Positions 22,790-23,753 of a stretch of DNA of 23,753 bases are shown here, piece by piece (the stretch's first letter is position 1; the number at the start of each line of letters is the position of its first letter). The translations under genes were made by a program, and so were the position numbers. A model generated the notes under the pieces. It was not told the DNA's origin. It was given only the letters and a program-made list of their open reading frames with translations, and made no database searches. The DNA is from Prochloron sp. SP5CPC1 (lineage in GTDB: Bacteria > Cyanobacteriota > Cyanobacteriia > Cyanobacteriales > Prochloraceae): assembly GCA_014323965.1 (NCBI GenBank), contig JACONB010000010.1:1-23753 (forward strand). Direction: 5' to 3'.

Positions 22790-23668
22790 TTAAATATCTT
22801 CCCTGGGAATAGACCGACGATACATTTCGCACAGGTGAGCAATAATATCAATTAAAGTCAGACGGTAGTCCAGGAGAATTTCATCGTTTCTTCCTTCCAA
22901 TTTAAGCTGTTGCGAGAATTCATCTATTAATTCCATATGGATTTCCAAAACTTGCTCAACAGAAACATCAGCAAAGAAAGCACGATTAACATATTGGTCG
23001 ATGGCTGTATTTATATTAATTTCTTTAGCAAAGTAATTGAGAATAATTTGACGATATTCTTCCCTTAATTGCTCGGTAAGTTCTGTTTTTTCTTCTGGAG
23101 ATAAATTGCGATAAAAAAACTTGGGATTTCTTTTATAATATAATCCTAAGTATCCCAGTCTTTCCTTGAGCTTTTCTGCCAACCGACGCTGTTGGAGTAG
23201 GAGAAAGTTCTCGGTATTTTCGTTGGGAACTAATTCTATCTTAGGAGGACGTTCCGAGAGAGCACAACTGGGAGTGAGGTGGAGAAATTGGGCGATCGCT
23301 TGGTCGATAAAAGAGGCAGGGTCGGGGATTTGATTTCCCGCCAGTCGAACTTCCCCACTGTGGTAAAGATAGGTTTGATTTTCTCCTTCTGTACCATGGT
23401 CTGTGGGAAGTGTTATGGTATTATCCTCATCAATGATGATGGCTGGTAGCAGGGTACCTTGTTCATATAGCTGTTTGAGGAGAGGTTCCGAAGCAGGGTT
23501 ATTAACAAAGACTAAGCAATCGATTTGTTTCTTGTGCTGGGTGACAAAATTCTCGAACTCCTTGTGGGTATGGAGTGCATTCAAGCGATAGCGTCCAACC
23601 TTCAGTACTTGGGTCAAGGACTGAGTGAGCTGTTCAGAATCGGCAAAAATACAGATCGATAATTGCAA
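22790..23668 (-). CDS. kaiA: Circadian clock protein KaiA
   Basis: KaiA stimulates KaiC autophosphorylation by binding its C-terminal tail. The 292-residue protein appears full length. An N-terminal pseudo-receiver domain (about 1-135, starting QLSICIFADSE) precedes a linker. The C-terminal KaiC-binding helical domain shows RLAEKLKERLGYLGLYYKR, AFFADVSVEQVLEIHMELIDEF, and LLDYRLTLIDIIAHLCEMYRRSIPRE (cited as motif strings). The start is TTG at 23668; an in-frame TGA lies two codons upstream, so no longer form is possible. No clear Shine-Dalgarno is seen. It lies 38 bases upstream of kaiB. Confidence 0.93.
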   Translation of the reverse strand: MQLSICIFADSEQLTQSLTQVLKVGRYRLNALHTHKEFENFVTQHKKQIDCLVFVNNPASEPLLKQLYEQGTLLPAIIIDEDNTITLPTDHGTEGENQTYLYHSGEVRLAGNQIPDPASFIDQAIAQFLHLTPSCALSERPPKIELVPNENTENFLLLQQRRLAEKLKERLGYLGLYYKRNPKFFYRNLSPEEKTELTEQLREEYRQIILNYFAKEININTAIDQYVNRAFFADVSVEQVLEIHMELIDEFSQQLKLEGRNDEILLDYRLTLIDIIAHLCEMYRRSIPREDI

Positions 23669-23730
23669 GGGTCAAAAATTAGGCTAGAATTAAGTGTTTA
23701 TTAATTAATTGTAATCTTTCTCTTTATCCT

Positions 23731-23746
23731 ATCTCCCTAGGGGGAT
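23731..23746. promoter_or_regulatory. Near-palindrome upstream of kaiA
   Basis: ATCTCCCTAGGGGGAT is almost self-complementary (one T-G wobble) and lies about 65 bases before the kaiA start, at the window edge. It may be an operator, or the end of a neighbour's terminator. Confidence 0.25.
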
Positions 23747-23753
23747 AATGGGC

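Noticed and set aside
1..23753. tRNA, rRNA, transposase or integrase genes
   Set aside because: I looked for CCA-ended cloverleaf-like segments, rRNA motifs and DDE or recombinase motifs and found none convincing; the mobile character rests only on small palindromes and toxin-antitoxin genes.

Overview
This is cyanobacterial chromosome. The markers are a kaiA-kaiB-kaiC clock cluster, psb29/thf1 (photosystem II biogenesis), ndhS (the ferredoxin-docking subunit of NDH-1), oxygen-dependent hemF, a cyanobacterial-type Mrp ATPase and frequent HIP1 octamers (GCGATCGC, for example near 2219, 16592, 18597, 18873 and 23292). The moderate-to-low GC, many dispersed palindromes, Uma2-family genes and toxin-antitoxin pairs resemble a large, repeat-rich, possibly filamentous genome. 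The genus cannot be named from the sequence alone.

Layout. 1-2125 (+): an ABC-2 type exporter operon (ATPase missing its 5' end, then two permeases). 2131-2667 (+): a start-less glycosyltransferase remnant. 2668-2919: palindromic repeats. 2920-5674 (-): a three-gene operon of a HisRS-like protein, a long ATP phosphoribosyltransferase and a small ferredoxin. 5779-6997 (+): the first quarter of rpe, joined to nadA. 7028-8419 (-): a zinc-ribbon/FHA protein and pgl. 8636-11484 (+): DUF502 membrane protein, nusB, ftsY. 11773-12522 (+): a truncated small gene and hicAB. 12624-15491 (-): psb29, a Uma2-family gene with a frameshift, and hemF. 15577-16868 (+): mrp and ndhS. 16899-17370 (-): a second hicAB whose toxin has a scrambled active site. 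17637-19492 (+): a conserved unknown protein and a disrupted HtrA/Deg protease. 19518-20204 (-): a second Uma2 gene. 20234-20853 (+): a MazEF-like pair. 20913-23668 (-): kaiC, kaiB and kaiA.

The most striking feature is damage to genes that are normally intact. kaiB and kaiC each carry a short out-of-frame internal deletion while kaiA is full length. The HtrA protease has lost a segment behind its signal anchor and is split into two frames. rpe stops after about 52 codons. One Uma2 gene and one hicA carry indels. For kaiB, kaiC, Uma2 and hicA the lost conserved protein is still readable in another frame, so these are recent lesions, or errors in the sequence or assembly. The sequence alone cannot separate these two readings, and the claim that the clock is lost depends on which is right.

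A second theme is dispersed palindromes, mainly GGTGGGCAATGCCCACC flanked by CTAC and a GCCCGC...GCGGGC family. They sit at gene ends and in several cases supply the stop codon of the adjoining reading frame.
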